This document shows positions 1 to 8,429 of a stretch of 48,892 nt of DNA, piece by piece (positions within the stretch are counted from its first letter, which is position 1; each line of letters begins with the position of its first letter). The stretch is from assembly GCA_020055655.1 (NCBI GenBank), contig JAIPUR010000019.1:1-48892 (forward strand), written 5' to 3'. The position numbers and the translations under genes are program-made. The notes under the pieces were generated by a model that saw only the letters and a list, made by a program, of their open reading frames with translations, was not told where the DNA came from and searched no databases. The DNA is from Methanosarcinaceae archaeon. Its GTDB lineage: Archaea; Halobacteriota; Methanosarcinia; Methanosarcinales; Methanosarcinaceae.

Positions 1-54
1 GATATAACATCCCTCTAATAAGAGTTAAGTTATTTAACGTTTATTCTAGTTGGT

Positions 55-816
55 ATGAAGATAACGTTTCTTGGAACAGGAGTTGGGATTCCCCAGGCTG
101 GAAGGGTGCAGTCAGGTCTTATCATGGAGATTTCCGGTAAACCGGTGCTTTTCGATTGCGGCTGCGGTGTTTTAGGCAGAATACAGGAATCCGGTTATGA
201 GCATACGGATATTGAGACCATTTTTTTGACTCACTTACATCTGGATCATGTGGGCGATGTACTAGCACTGCTCAAGGCTAACTGGCTCATGGGCAAGACT
301 GCCATGCGCATCTTCGGTCCAAAGGGCACAAAAGAGTGGTTCGAGCAGATGATCTCGGTTTATGACTATCTGGAGGGGCGCTTTGAAGTAGATATAGTCG
401 AAGTGGAAGCAGGGGAGAGCTTCTTGCTGGACGATCCTGAATGCGATTGTAAGGTCAGCACCGCCCCTGGTGTGCATAGCATCACTTCCCTGACCTACCG
501 TGTGGAGCATAATGGCAAAGTAGTAGTCTATGCAGGTGATACAGAACCGTGTATTCCTGTATTCGAGCTTGCTGACGGTGCTGACCTGCTAATACACGAA
601 TGTTCCTTCCCTCTTAATTTCGAGATGACAAATCACACCACACCTGATATGTTCAGCCAAATGCTTGAAAAAACCCCGTTAAACGTAAAGCAACTCTATC
701 TGTTGCATCTCTATCCTCACATGCAGGGGCACGAAGAAGAAGCTCTGGAGCACATTAAAGGGAATTTCAAAGGAGATGTGAGAATAGCCACAGACCTGCT
801 AAAAATTGAAGTATAA
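55..816 (+). CDS. Metallo-beta-lactamase-fold hydrolase (RNase Z-like)
   Basis: A 253-residue soluble protein of the metallo-beta-lactamase superfamily, close in layout to RNase Z/phosphodiesterase-type members. The zinc-binding motif HLHLDH lies at residues 60-65. A later AGDTE segment supplies the bridging aspartate, and a late LLHLYPH segment supplies a further histidine ligand. The N-terminal ITFLGTGVGIP strand is the usual start of RNase Z-like proteins. It lacks the long flexible arm expected of a canonical tRNA 3' endonuclease, so the substrate is open: a small phosphodiester, a cyclic nucleotide or another ester. The gene stands alone, convergent with the DJ-1 gene 16 bases downstream. 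The superfamily call is firm; the substrate is unknown. Confidence 0.85.
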   Translation: MKITFLGTGVGIPQAGRVQSGLIMEISGKPVLFDCGCGVLGRIQESGYEHTDIETIFLTHLHLDHVGDVLALLKANWLMGKTAMRIFGPKGTKEWFEQMISVYDYLEGRFEVDIVEVEAGESFLLDDPECDCKVSTAPGVHSITSLTYRVEHNGKVVVYAGDTEPCIPVFELADGADLLIHECSFPLNFEMTNHTTPDMFSQMLEKTPLNVKQLYLLHLYPHMQGHEEEALEHIKGNFKGDVRIATDLLKIEV

Positions 817-832
817 CTCTCAGTTTTGAGAG

Positions 833-1372
833 TCAATACTTTTTAAGAGCTTCCAGAACAGCCTTTCCGAATTTCATGGCACTTGCAGGATCTCTGGCTG
901 TTATGATATTATCCACAACAATGACATCCTCATCCTCATAGAACGCACCAGCCTTTTCAAGTTCTGCAATGCTGGCCTGATCAGCAAATACCGTGGCACG
1001 CTTTCCCTCAAGGATTCCGGCCTTTGCCAGTATCACAGGAGACACACATATTGCTGCAACCACCTTTTCCATTTCAAAAGCCTGCAGCACAAGCTCATGC
1101 AAGGCTACATTGTTCCAGAGGTATTCCTTTGAACCACCACCACCAGATATAACAATGGCATCATAATCAGCAATAACAACATCAGAAATAGCAATATCGG
1201 GCACAACTGTGCCACCAAGCATGCCTATTGCTTCTTTGGTCGTGCTACTTGCCACAGTAATGGTAATTCCCACATCTTCAAAAACATCTCTGGGATCAAA
1301 GAATTCCTCATCCCTGAAGTCCTTCTGTGCCACAACCATCAATATTTTTTTTTCAGATACATCCCCCATCAT
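833..1372 (-). CDS. DJ-1/PfpI family protein
   Basis: A 179-residue member of the DJ-1/PfpI superfamily. The nucleophile elbow is AICVSP, with the likely catalytic cysteine at residue 109, and the ISGGGGSKE loop comes before it. In PfpI-type proteases the residue after the cysteine is a histidine; here it is valine, so a classical Cys-His protease is unlikely. A DJ-1-like deglycase, glyoxalase, chaperone or redox role fits better. A longer reading frame begins 42 bases upstream, but a GAGGAG ribosome site lies 7-8 bases before the ATG at 1372, which decides the start. The neighbours say nothing about the substrate. Confidence 0.8.
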   Translation of the reverse strand: MMGDVSEKKILMVVAQKDFRDEEFFDPRDVFEDVGITITVASSTTKEAIGMLGGTVVPDIAISDVVIADYDAIVISGGGGSKEYLWNNVALHELVLQAFEMEKVVAAICVSPVILAKAGILEGKRATVFADQASIAELEKAGAFYEDEDVIVVDNIITARDPASAMKFGKAVLEALKKY

Positions 1373-1612
1373 ATTATCACTCCTCGATCTACCTATAAGT
1401 AAAATAATTATCACAAATATCCAGGTATATTTGCAATTAAGGCAACTTATTCGAATTTGCTAGTAACGTATCTCACTTTTCAACCACATCAGACACATCA
1501 ATAGTACCTGAAAAGAAGTTTTATTTCAAATTATTTATACATGACGAGTTCAGACTAAAAAAGCATATAAAACCTTCGCTCTTAGAGACTTAACTGTAGA
1601 GAATGAAAAATA

Positions 1613-3787
1613 TCAACTATTCTTTCCATACTTCCTGCTTATGGTAACAATTCCAAGATAGCCGTCTACTGTCAACTCATCCCCTGTATTGATGACCTTT
1701 GTCGCATCAGGTATTCCTGTTACGCAGGGAATACCGTACTCCCTTGCGATGATCGCCCCGTGGATTAGCATACCACCCCTGCGTTCCACTATACCGCTAA
1801 CAAGTGGCATCACAAATGTCATATTCGGGTCAATGGAATCGCATATAAGTATCTCTCCGAATCGTACATCGAAAAGTTCCTGATTTCTGTTTATCACTCT
1901 GGCGATACCGCTGACAAATCCTTCCCCCGCAGGCTGTCCCTGGATCTGACGTTTATGTTCTTTCTCATCAAGGCTCTCTTCTTCAACTCTCATTTTTTTC
2001 ACAGGAATGTATGATCCATCATTAAGAGCTTTCAGCAATTCATCCTTCTCTATATCATAATCCATAGCATCATTGCCATTGTTTACTGATCTGGCTGCTA
2101 TCCTGCTTTTTGCTTCTTTTAGAGATGAAAGATACTGTTCCTCTATTCTTCCCAGATAGATATTGTCATCATCCCTCAATCGATAGCTTGTGCGTCCTGT
2201 ATCAAGCAATTCTTTCGCACACTTTCTGTTACTTTCGGAAAAGGCGGATATGAAGCGCTTTTCCAGTTTACCATCATCTGCTTTGCTTGGCATTTCCTTT
2301 TCAGGGTTGGAAGCTAACTCTATTATCAATCTCAGCAGATCTTCCCTTCCTTTGAAGTAACCCGAATGTCCGAATTCATCAAAGAAGCCTTCGACCCCTT
2401 CCCCAAAATCATCTTCAATGATATTGTTCCTTGCTTTTTCCATAAGTGTAGCATCGTTTCTCAGCATGCCTGCCAGTCTGTTAAGCTCATGGTTCCTGCT
2501 CACACTTAGCAATCCTGAACCAGACAGCAGGTCCATGAATTCGTATGGGTTGGAGGGTCGTATCACATCATTGTAGACCTGACCGAACATCCTCATTCCG
2601 TGGGCAAACGGAATGAACTCATCGATGTACCTCTGCTTCCATTTTTCATGTAACTCATCTCTTCGCATGATCTCTTCAGCAAGCTCAGCGTTGTTCATGT
2701 CATTTATATCAATGGCTTTCAATACTGTTTCATCCTTTATCATTTCAGGGATCAATTCATTCTCTACCCTTTTACGGAGCTCCCCCAGATTATCCATGGT
2801 CCTTCTGAGGGATAAATACCAGAGTTTTTTCTTGTCACCTGTAGTTGTTATGGGTCTTGACTGAAGTACAAAGATATCTTCTCCCTTCCTGGTCCATTCA
2901 ATATCCTGAGGCATTCCAAACCTCTTCTCCAGTGCCATTGCTATTTCATACAACCTGTGCACATAATCATCATCCAGAGGAATACTATTTGCTATCTCAA
3001 CACCGGTTTTTTCAAGAATGGTTCCTGTATCCCTCGATCGTGTAACCAGTTCGCGGCTTGAAGGACTTGTATGCTGAACAATATGCCCCGATCCTCTGTC
3101 TACTATCCATCTATCCGGTTCCACATCACCATCAACAAGTCCTTTGTTCAGTCCGTGTACTGCTTCAATTGCCATCTGTTCAGTGTTGTCCGGACTGCTG
3201 CTAAAGATAATTCCTGAGACATCTCCCTCAACGAGTTCCTGCACCATCACCGCCATGCTGCTGTGTTCTATATCCAGTCCCAGCTCTTCCCTGTAGAGAA
3301 AAGCCGCATCTGACCACAGGGATGCCCAGACAAGCCGGATATGTTTAATAATTGGATCCACTCCCTTAACATTCACATAAGACTCATGCAAGCCCGCGAA
3401 GGATGTATTGCTGGAATCCTCTCCTGGAGCTGAGGATCTGACAACTACAGGCAAATCGCCGAAGAATTTGTTTAACTGGCGCCTCATTTCCATTTCAAGA
3501 GCTTCAGGTATTGCTGTGTTCAGGAAATGCCTCCTTATCCTCAGGGATGTATCCCACATCTCCTCCCAACGCATGTCCTTGACATCCTTTCTGGAAAGTT
3601 CCATGGTTATCTTTCCCCTCAATATGCTAGAATCCAGGAACATCTCATAGGCTTTTGTGGTGATGCACACAAAAGGAGGTACTTGCAAACCTTCGGCAGC
3701 TATGGTATATAAAGAGAAAGCTTTTGATCCTATCAGTTCATTATGTTCTTTTTGTATCTCTTCAAAAGGTATCACAAGTTCTTTCAT
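1613..3787 (-). CDS. PEP-utilising enzyme, rifampicin phosphotransferase/PEP synthase-like
   Basis: A 724-residue protein with an N-terminal pyruvate phosphate dikinase ATP-binding domain (roughly residues 1-315; note VVRSSAPGEDS and the DIEWT segment), a helical middle region (about 330-600) and a C-terminal swivelling phosphohistidine domain. The phospho-acceptor is His676 in the motif IHGAIIARE. The TIM-barrel PEP/pyruvate domain that follows the swivel domain in true PEP synthase is absent. The order ATP-grasp, variable middle, swivel His at the end is that of rifampicin phosphotransferase and related enzymes, which transfer the beta-phosphate of ATP to a small molecule. The ATG at 3787 overlaps the stop of the upstream flavin-binding gene (ATGA), so the two are translationally coupled. 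The substrate is unknown. Confidence 0.8.
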   Translation of the reverse strand: MKELVIPFEEIQKEHNELIGSKAFSLYTIAAEGLQVPPFVCITTKAYEMFLDSSILRGKITMELSRKDVKDMRWEEMWDTSLRIRRHFLNTAIPEALEMEMRRQLNKFFGDLPVVVRSSAPGEDSSNTSFAGLHESYVNVKGVDPIIKHIRLVWASLWSDAAFLYREELGLDIEHSSMAVMVQELVEGDVSGIIFSSSPDNTEQMAIEAVHGLNKGLVDGDVEPDRWIVDRGSGHIVQHTSPSSRELVTRSRDTGTILEKTGVEIANSIPLDDDYVHRLYEIAMALEKRFGMPQDIEWTRKGEDIFVLQSRPITTTGDKKKLWYLSLRRTMDNLGELRKRVENELIPEMIKDETVLKAIDINDMNNAELAEEIMRRDELHEKWKQRYIDEFIPFAHGMRMFGQVYNDVIRPSNPYEFMDLLSGSGLLSVSRNHELNRLAGMLRNDATLMEKARNNIIEDDFGEGVEGFFDEFGHSGYFKGREDLLRLIIELASNPEKEMPSKADDGKLEKRFISAFSESNRKCAKELLDTGRTSYRLRDDDNIYLGRIEEQYLSSLKEAKSRIAARSVNNGNDAMDYDIEKDELLKALNDGSYIPVKKMRVEEESLDEKEHKRQIQGQPAGEGFVSGIARVINRNQELFDVRFGEILICDSIDPNMTFVMPLVSGIVERRGGMLIHGAIIAREYGIPCVTGIPDATKVINTGDELTVDGYLGIVTISRKYGKNS

Positions 3788-4224
3788 GTCATATCTACCT
3801 CTGTGACATTCTGGAACTTACTGGCAACAATATACCTTTCCACATCCATCTTCATCAAAGCTGATGAAGGAGATTGGATGAAATCCATGAGGTAGGGATG
3901 CTTTTCAAGATATAGTAATTTGATATCATCCGACTTTTCAATCTCTAGTACTTTTCCTGTTGCGTTTACAGCCATGGCATCCTTGAAGTCACTCTCATCA
4001 TTAGATCTGTTATCTATCATCATGGATGCCTTCCTGGATTCACTGAGATAGGAGTATTTCCGCGTGGACACTGGGGTCACAAAAAATATATATTTGAGAT
4101 TATCACTTGACAGGAAAGCCACAAGGTTGGTATAGGGTTCATTCTCATGAAAAGTCGCAAGTACTCCCAGTTTCTGCTCTTCCATAAGAGCTTTCAATCG
4201 TTCTTTAAGATATCTATTTGTCAT
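3784..4224 (-). CDS. Pyridoxamine 5'-phosphate oxidase-like flavin-binding protein
   Basis: A small split-barrel protein of the PNPOx-like superfamily, 146 residues from the chosen start. The N-terminal part (KLGVLATFHENEPYTNLVAF) is the typical first pair of strands of F420- or FMN-binding split barrels, followed by the STRKYSYLSESRKASMMIDNR region that contacts the flavin phosphate. A longer frame begins with GTG at 4242, but a GAGGGTGAT ribosome site lies seven bases before the ATG at 4224, so I take that start. Its last four bases overlap the next gene, so it forms an operon with the PEP-utilising enzyme. It could be an F420-dependent reductase or a heme- or flavin-handling protein; the sequence alone does not decide. 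Confidence 0.75.
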   Translation of the reverse strand: MTNRYLKERLKALMEEQKLGVLATFHENEPYTNLVAFLSSDNLKYIFFVTPVSTRKYSYLSESRKASMMIDNRSNDESDFKDAMAVNATGKVLEIEKSDDIKLLYLEKHPYLMDFIQSPSSALMKMDVERYIVASKFQNVTEVDMT

Positions 4225-4418
4225 TTCAGGGATCACCCTCACTTTTTACCCACTTTTAAATTAGCTCCTGTGTATTTATGCTTTACCAGGAAGATTTGGT
4301 GAAAAGGCTAAATGAATAAAAGAAAGACAATTAAAAGAAAAATGAGTTGCAAAAAGAATCCAATAAAGCAAAATTAAATATAGAGGGCAAAATAGAAATA
4401 AGAGTTACAGGAAATTGA

Positions 4419-4842
4419 CCTGATATCTCATTTCATGAATACCTCATAGATATCAACTGTGATCTATGGATTCCTGCTGCTCGTCCAGATGTCATCGATA
4501 TAGAGAATGCTCATCATATCACAGTAAAAATAGTTCTCTAAGGCGCAAACATTCCTGTGAGCCACGATGCTGAGAAATATCTGGACGAAAAAGGTGTCAT
4601 CTGTGCTCCTGATCTCATTGCCAACGCCCGGTGCTGTCATTTGTGCTACAATTGAGTATGAAGGTGGCACTGAATGTGATGCATTGGAGATTGAGGAGAA
4701 GATACACTTGAACACGCGAGCTGTTCTGAGTGGATATATAGAGAAAGGGATAGTTCCAAGGCAGGATGCGCTGGATATTGCTGTCAGGTGGCTAAAAAAG
4801 GTGATGGTTTATAGGCGCTGCTCATTATTCTCATCAGCCTGA
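4419..4842 (+). pseudogene. Decayed glutamate dehydrogenase C-terminus
   Basis: The forward strand encodes the C-terminal third of a Glu/Leu/Phe/Val dehydrogenase. In frame from 4419 it reads CDLWIPAARPDVID, then hits a TAA at 4539-4541 exactly where the family has a Glu or Gln before GANIPVSHDAEKYL. It continues to APDLIANA, and one extra C near 4626-4629 shifts the frame so that AVICATIEYEGGTE and the tail to the TGA at 4840 lie in another frame. The N-terminal two thirds are missing; the upstream 170 bases are AT-rich with nothing recognisable. One nonsense codon, one frameshift and truncation make this a clear relic. The stop is TAA, so pyrrolysine read-through cannot rescue it. Confidence 0.8.
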
Positions 4843-5088
4843 TTTTATATGAGTGTGCCCATTAGCAGACCTCAATATCATTCTGGCATCCACTGTAATT
4901 TTACAAGTCTTGCTTTTCTAAAAATGCAAGTCTCATTTTCTCAAGGAGAATCTCTGCATCATCAGCCCCCATATATTTTTGTACAGATGGCTATAAAAAC
5001 CTCCATATCCCATTTGAATCGGATGATTTAATTCTGATAGAAATCTTTTTAAAAATGAGAGTCTATATTTATTTGTGGGTTTTAAAAA

Positions 5089-5405
5089 ATGATGGATGAA
5101 ATGTCTAAAAATGAGGGGTTCATAGGTACTATTCAGTATATGATCAAAAACAAAAAAGAAGGATCTCTGCTTGCAGGACGCTTTTGTCTTAAGATAGTGC
5201 TGAAAATCTTCGCTTTTCTGATATACTTGCATGCTACGAAATTGCTCTGCTTCCGGGCGATATGGGAATTGTTATTGAGGAAAGAAATAAGTTCGGTGAA
5301 TTTGCAGACATAACTGTAATTACAATGTCTCAGGTAGCCGCTTTTAATCTTTCATATGAACAGCCTTCAGTTGAACCAGGACAAGGAATTTCAATAGATC
5401 TCTGA
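5089..5405 (+). pseudogene. Frameshifted relic of an unidentified ~105-residue gene
   Basis: The frame from the ATG at 5089 (MMDEMSKNEGFIGT... KKEGSLLAGR) looks protein-like up to about base 5190 and then turns to low-quality sequence. From there the next frame reads DSAENLRFSDILACYEIA, LLPGDMGIVIEERNKFGEF and so on to a TGA at 5403-5405, interrupted near its start by a TAA that would be a CAA glutamine codon. Joined, the two halves give a plausible protein of about 105 residues with one frameshift and one nonsense change. I do not recognise the family. It follows the glutamate dehydrogenase relic and is part of the same decayed region. Confidence 0.45.
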
Positions 5406-5700
5406 AACTATTTATCTCTATAGGCTGCATTTAAAGGCCATTTAATTGATAAAATATAATATTTGTTTAGCATTACTTTGAATGTAAATTAAACATATTC
5501 GGATTTAAACCAAAATTAGATAATTGTTGATTTTTGTATTTTTCATTTTTCATAGTCATACATTAGCTAAATATCGAAGTTCTTTTCTATTTATCGATAA
5601 GTATATATGTTGTGTTCATATACCTTAATTACAGGTTTCAGTGGAACCGAAAGATTTTCTGAATGATATATCTTAAAATTATTGTGGGAAATGTGATATT

Positions 5701-6198
5701 ATGAATTTTACTCCAAAAAATAAACTAAGCAAGCAGAAAGGTGGAAAAAAGAACTTGAAAATATCATTTCTAGTTCTGATCTCTTTTGTTTCAATTTTTA
5801 TGTCAGGATGTATATTCGATGAAGCACAAGGTGTTGAAATTTCAGGAGATATTGGATATTCTGTAGGTTCCATTAGTGAAGATCAAACAGATATCCAAAA
5901 GATCCAATGGACAGCTAGTGTCGGAAATAATGGAGAAATAACGGCAAAAAACGTCAGCTGTAAAGTTATACTTCATCCAGAAGTATCATCAAGATTGATT
6001 GATCTTGAAGGAGATACAAAACATATTGGAAACTTAGAGTCTGATACCTGGGAAGGCTTTAAAGGTAATGCAACATTTAATGCAGCCAATTTAAGCAAAC
6101 AAGACATGGATGAATGGGGAAAGCTTATCGAAGTAAAAGTAATGTGGGAAGAGAATGGAGAAATGTTTGAAAAAACAATTCCTGATATGGTAAAATGA
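5701..6198 (+). CDS. Small secreted lipoprotein
   Basis: A 165-residue protein with a basic N-terminus (about 19 residues), a hydrophobic signal stretch and a lipobox ending in MSGC, so the mature protein would begin with a lipidated cysteine near residue 37. The rest resembles an archaeal beta-sandwich of the FxLYD/CARDB-like kind: alternating hydrophobic strands, GNNGEITAKNVSCKV and VMWEENGE. The upstream 295 bases hold a TATA-like AAGTATATATG near 5597-5607 and otherwise nothing I can name. A small membrane-protein gene follows 47 bases later on the same strand. Function unknown; likely an extracytoplasmic binding or adhesion accessory. Confidence 0.65.
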   Translation: MNFTPKNKLSKQKGGKKNLKISFLVLISFVSIFMSGCIFDEAQGVEISGDIGYSVGSISEDQTDIQKIQWTASVGNNGEITAKNVSCKVILHPEVSSRLIDLEGDTKHIGNLESDTWEGFKGNATFNAANLSKQDMDEWGKLIEVKVMWEENGEMFEKTIPDMVK

Positions 6199-6245
6199 CT
6201 TGAACCTATTAGATTTAGGCGAATCGAGATTTGAGGTGGTAGGAA

Positions 6246-6494
6246 TTGAACAAAGTTATAAAGTTGATCATTTTATCCTTAATTGCTGTAGCTGTTGTCT
6301 TAACTGCAGTAATCCTAATTAGCAATTTATACTTCACTGTGAATTCTGTCGAGACGGGCAGTGAACAGGTTGTCAGAATAAGTGAGGAAGACCTGGATAA
6401 TAATGTTTTGATTGCGAGAAGCTACGGTTACGAGGATCATCTGGTCTTCACATATGTTCCTCGTACTCCAGAACAGAAGATCGATCTATACTAA
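6246..6494 (+). CDS. Small single-pass membrane protein, possibly truncated
   Basis: An 82-residue protein with one strong transmembrane helix at residues 5-30 (LIILSLIAVAVVLTAVILI) and a polar extracellular tail. The start is TTG at 6246, chosen because a GAGGTGG ribosome site sits seven bases upstream. The last few codons run into sequence that, on the other strand, borders a response-regulator fragment, so the original C-terminus may have been lost at a rearrangement junction near 6485. It lies directly downstream of the lipoprotein gene and may be co-transcribed. No family recognised. Confidence 0.5.
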   Translation: MNKVIKLIILSLIAVAVVLTAVILISNLYFTVNSVETGSEQVVRISEEDLDNNVLIARSYGYEDHLVFTYVPRTPEQKIDLY

Positions 6495-6627
6495 AACCAA
6501 GCTTCTGGAGCATGCTTTGGGCCACTTTCTGGTTTACGATGTTATCCTCAACCAGTAATATCTTCTGATCACTGCTGGAAATTTCATGCATATAATGGTC
6601 TTTTGGATGAGAATGTGACTTTTTGGT
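6483..6627 (-). pseudogene. Fragment of a response-regulator receiver domain
   Basis: On the minus strand the stretch ending near 6486 encodes KILLVEDNIVNQKVAQSML followed by QKLGFSID. This is the first strand, acidic pocket (EDN) and first helix of a CheY-like receiver domain of the type found at the C-terminus of hybrid histidine kinases. Homology stops abruptly after QKLGFSID; the phospho-acceptor aspartate and the rest of the domain are missing. The preceding residues look like a linker. It is a relic with no sign of being expressed as a functional domain. Confidence 0.6.
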
Positions 6628-6917
6628 ACCTTGCTCTTCACACCCTAGGGTACTCCCATCGTTCCAACTCCGGCGTAGAATTACAAATTGAACGCTTACG
6701 TTCTCACTGTACATACAGACGTAGATTTAATCCTTGATCGATTTTACCTCAAAGATAGATTGATATTTGCCATACATATCAAGCAGTCTAAAAATTAAAA
6801 ACTAAGTTTAAAGCTCATTTTTCGAGTTGTGCACATAATAGCCGAAAAGTATATGTTTTTTTAGTAAAGTTATGCTAAAAAATCGCCTCTAATAGAAGAC
6901 TATCTAAAAAAGTTTTA

Positions 6918-6990
6918 TAGCCCGGCACGGATTCGAACCGAAGTTGCGGGATCCAGAGTCCTGCATGATTGACCACTACACTACCGGGCT
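6918..6990 (-). tRNA. tRNA-Gln, anticodon CUG
   Basis: A 73-base cloverleaf on the minus strand. The acceptor stem is AGCCCGG paired with CCGGGCT plus discriminator A; the first pair A1-U72 is a known identity feature of archaeal tRNA-Gln. The D arm is GTG...CAT with a GG pair in the loop, the anticodon loop CTCTGGA gives CUG, and the T loop is TTCGAAT. CCA is not encoded. Two non-pairs are visible: A28-C42 in the anticodon stem and T50-T64 in the T stem. The acceptor stem is intact. It may be functional with modest stem defects or be starting to decay. Confidence 0.85.
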
Positions 6991-7043
6991 ACTATGAATA
7001 CAGTTCCTTAATAGGAAACGTTACATATTAATCTATCGGCTGC

Positions 7044-7445
7044 TTAGAGGTTTTCAGGATTTTCATTTAAAACTGCAGTCCACCACCAGCGTGCCATATC
7101 CAATAGATCCTTGCTAAATTGCCCGGATAAGCGGTATTCTCCACCTTTATTTGAGATGAGACCTCCACCAAGTAACTTGTTGCGCATAGAATAAAAAGAG
7201 GCGCGGCCGATATCAAGCTCTTCAAGTAGCTGTTCCCATTCATTAGTTTTAATGGGGTTGCCATTTCTTTGTCGCTCTTCGACCATTATGAGAAATTTCT
7301 GACCGCGTACTGCAGTCGTCTCTTCTTGAAAGAGACGTCTCATAAGATTGTAATAAGGATCTCTTGAATGTGTAATACGTGCATTTGCATCGGAACGTAC
7401 TACTAGAGTTGTCGATGTACGGGGTGCGTTTTTTATGATGGACAT
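7044..7445 (-). CDS. Winged-helix-type DNA-binding protein (hypothetical)
   Basis: A 133-residue protein whose middle (residues 45-110) has the pattern of a winged helix: EWEQLLEELDIGRASFYSMRNKLL reads as helix, turn and recognition helix, followed by the GGLISNKGGEYRL wing. The basic N-terminal 25 residues look flexible. It lies 15 bases downstream of the DUF2551 gene on the same strand, and both proteins look like small regulators, so they probably form one operon. The ATG at 7445 has no obvious ribosome site. I cannot name a family or target. Confidence 0.55.
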   Translation of the reverse strand: MSIIKNAPRTSTTLVVRSDANARITHSRDPYYNLMRRLFQEETTAVRGQKFLIMVEERQRNGNPIKTNEWEQLLEELDIGRASFYSMRNKLLGGGLISNKGGEYRLSGQFSKDLLDMARWWWTAVLNENPENL

Positions 7446-7460
7446 GTATGATTTATACTA

Positions 7461-7784
7461 TTATGCTGCGCATGATCCACTTTTAGATTCAAGAGCATTC
7501 TTTATTAGATCGATATATTCCTCTTTCAAAGAGTATACTATAGGTGTTTTATAAGATTCTTTGTAAGATCTTAATACACCCAATTTTGAATATATGTAGC
7601 CTACCATGGATGCAACTGCACTACGTGAAATATCATAGTTGCTGTTAATTTTTCCATGTAATTCATCGACAGTAATTTCTTTTACTTGCAGAAAAGTGGA
7701 TAGTATGCAACTGCGAAGGCCATTACCATCAAGTTCAATGAATTTTTTTAACCTTCGTTTAATTTTTAATCGAATTGACTCCAT
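7461..7784 (-). CDS. DUF2551-like small regulator
   Basis: A 107-residue protein resembling the methanogen-restricted DUF2551 family as I remember it: a basic N-terminal helix (IRLKIKRRLKKFIE), then NGLRSCILSTFLQVKEITVD and DISRSAVASMVGYIYSKLGV, which read as a winged-helix fold. The frame can begin at a GTG six bases upstream, but an AGAGGTG ribosome site overlaps that codon and is five bases from the ATG at 7784, so ATG is chosen. It heads a two-gene unit with the next winged-helix gene. A regulatory role is inferred from fold only. Confidence 0.6.
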   Translation of the reverse strand: MESIRLKIKRRLKKFIELDGNGLRSCILSTFLQVKEITVDELHGKINSNYDISRSAVASMVGYIYSKLGVLRSYKESYKTPIVYSLKEEYIDLIKNALESKSGSCAA

Positions 7785-7928
7785 AGCCACACCTCTCGAT
7801 GTTAATCTTTATAAGTACTATTTATATATATGTGACTATACCTATAAAAAGCTTTAGACTTTTTCTGTTGTTCCATTAAGGTATTATAGTATTATTTAGA
7901 ATAAATATTGTTTAGTTTTGGTGATTCT

Positions 7929-8429
7929 ATGGTTTATGAATATGATACTGGAAAGAGCACGCTTTATTTTGATAGTGTGGAACTTCCACCCCTCAGTCAG
8001 GAAAAGAATATAATTGGTACCTGCACTAATTGCAATTCTGATGTACAGAGTGTGAGTTATCATAATCATGAAAAAAATAATATTGTTGCCGCTAGATGCG
8101 TAAAATGTAATCTTTTTAATGCTATAGTTTATGACACCCTCTGGAACTGGTTAGGTGAAGAATCAATATCTTCTGATATCATCTCCAAGATCGGTAGTTC
8201 AGGAAATAAGATAATTGAGCCAAGAATCGAAGCACCAATGGATACTGAAGAATTACATTATTTACGATCAATTCCCGCTAATAAACTGAGTGCAGTATTT
8301 TCACCTGCTGAGATCGAAGCAATGTTTCTGAAGGCATCAGAGCAAAAATACGTCCGACAATATTTATACCGAGCTCGGAAAAAATACCAGGACTTCAATG
8401 ATCTTTTTGACATTATGCTTAATATTTAA
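7929..8429 (+). CDS. Zinc-ribbon protein of unknown function
   Basis: A 166-residue protein with a four-cysteine zinc ribbon: CTNC in the first third and CVKC about 30 residues later. The C-terminal part (residues 110-165) is helical and charged, with SPAEIEAMFLKASEQKYVRQ followed by RARKKYQDF. The frame is open from a TTG at 7908, but GGTGAT ends three bases before the ATG at 7929, a spacing seen repeatedly in this window, so that start is preferred. Divergent from the DUF2551 operon. No family recognised; the ribbon suggests nucleic-acid or protein binding. Confidence 0.5.
   Translation: MVYEYDTGKSTLYFDSVELPPLSQEKNIIGTCTNCNSDVQSVSYHNHEKNNIVAARCVKCNLFNAIVYDTLWNWLGEESISSDIISKIGSSGNKIIEPRIEAPMDTEELHYLRSIPANKLSAVFSPAEIEAMFLKASEQKYVRQYLYRARKKYQDFNDLFDIMLNI

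Noticed and set aside
4539-4541. Pyrrolysine read-through of the interrupted genes
   Set aside because: The interrupting codons at 4539, 29642 and 33925 are all TAA; pyrrolysine is decoded from TAG only.
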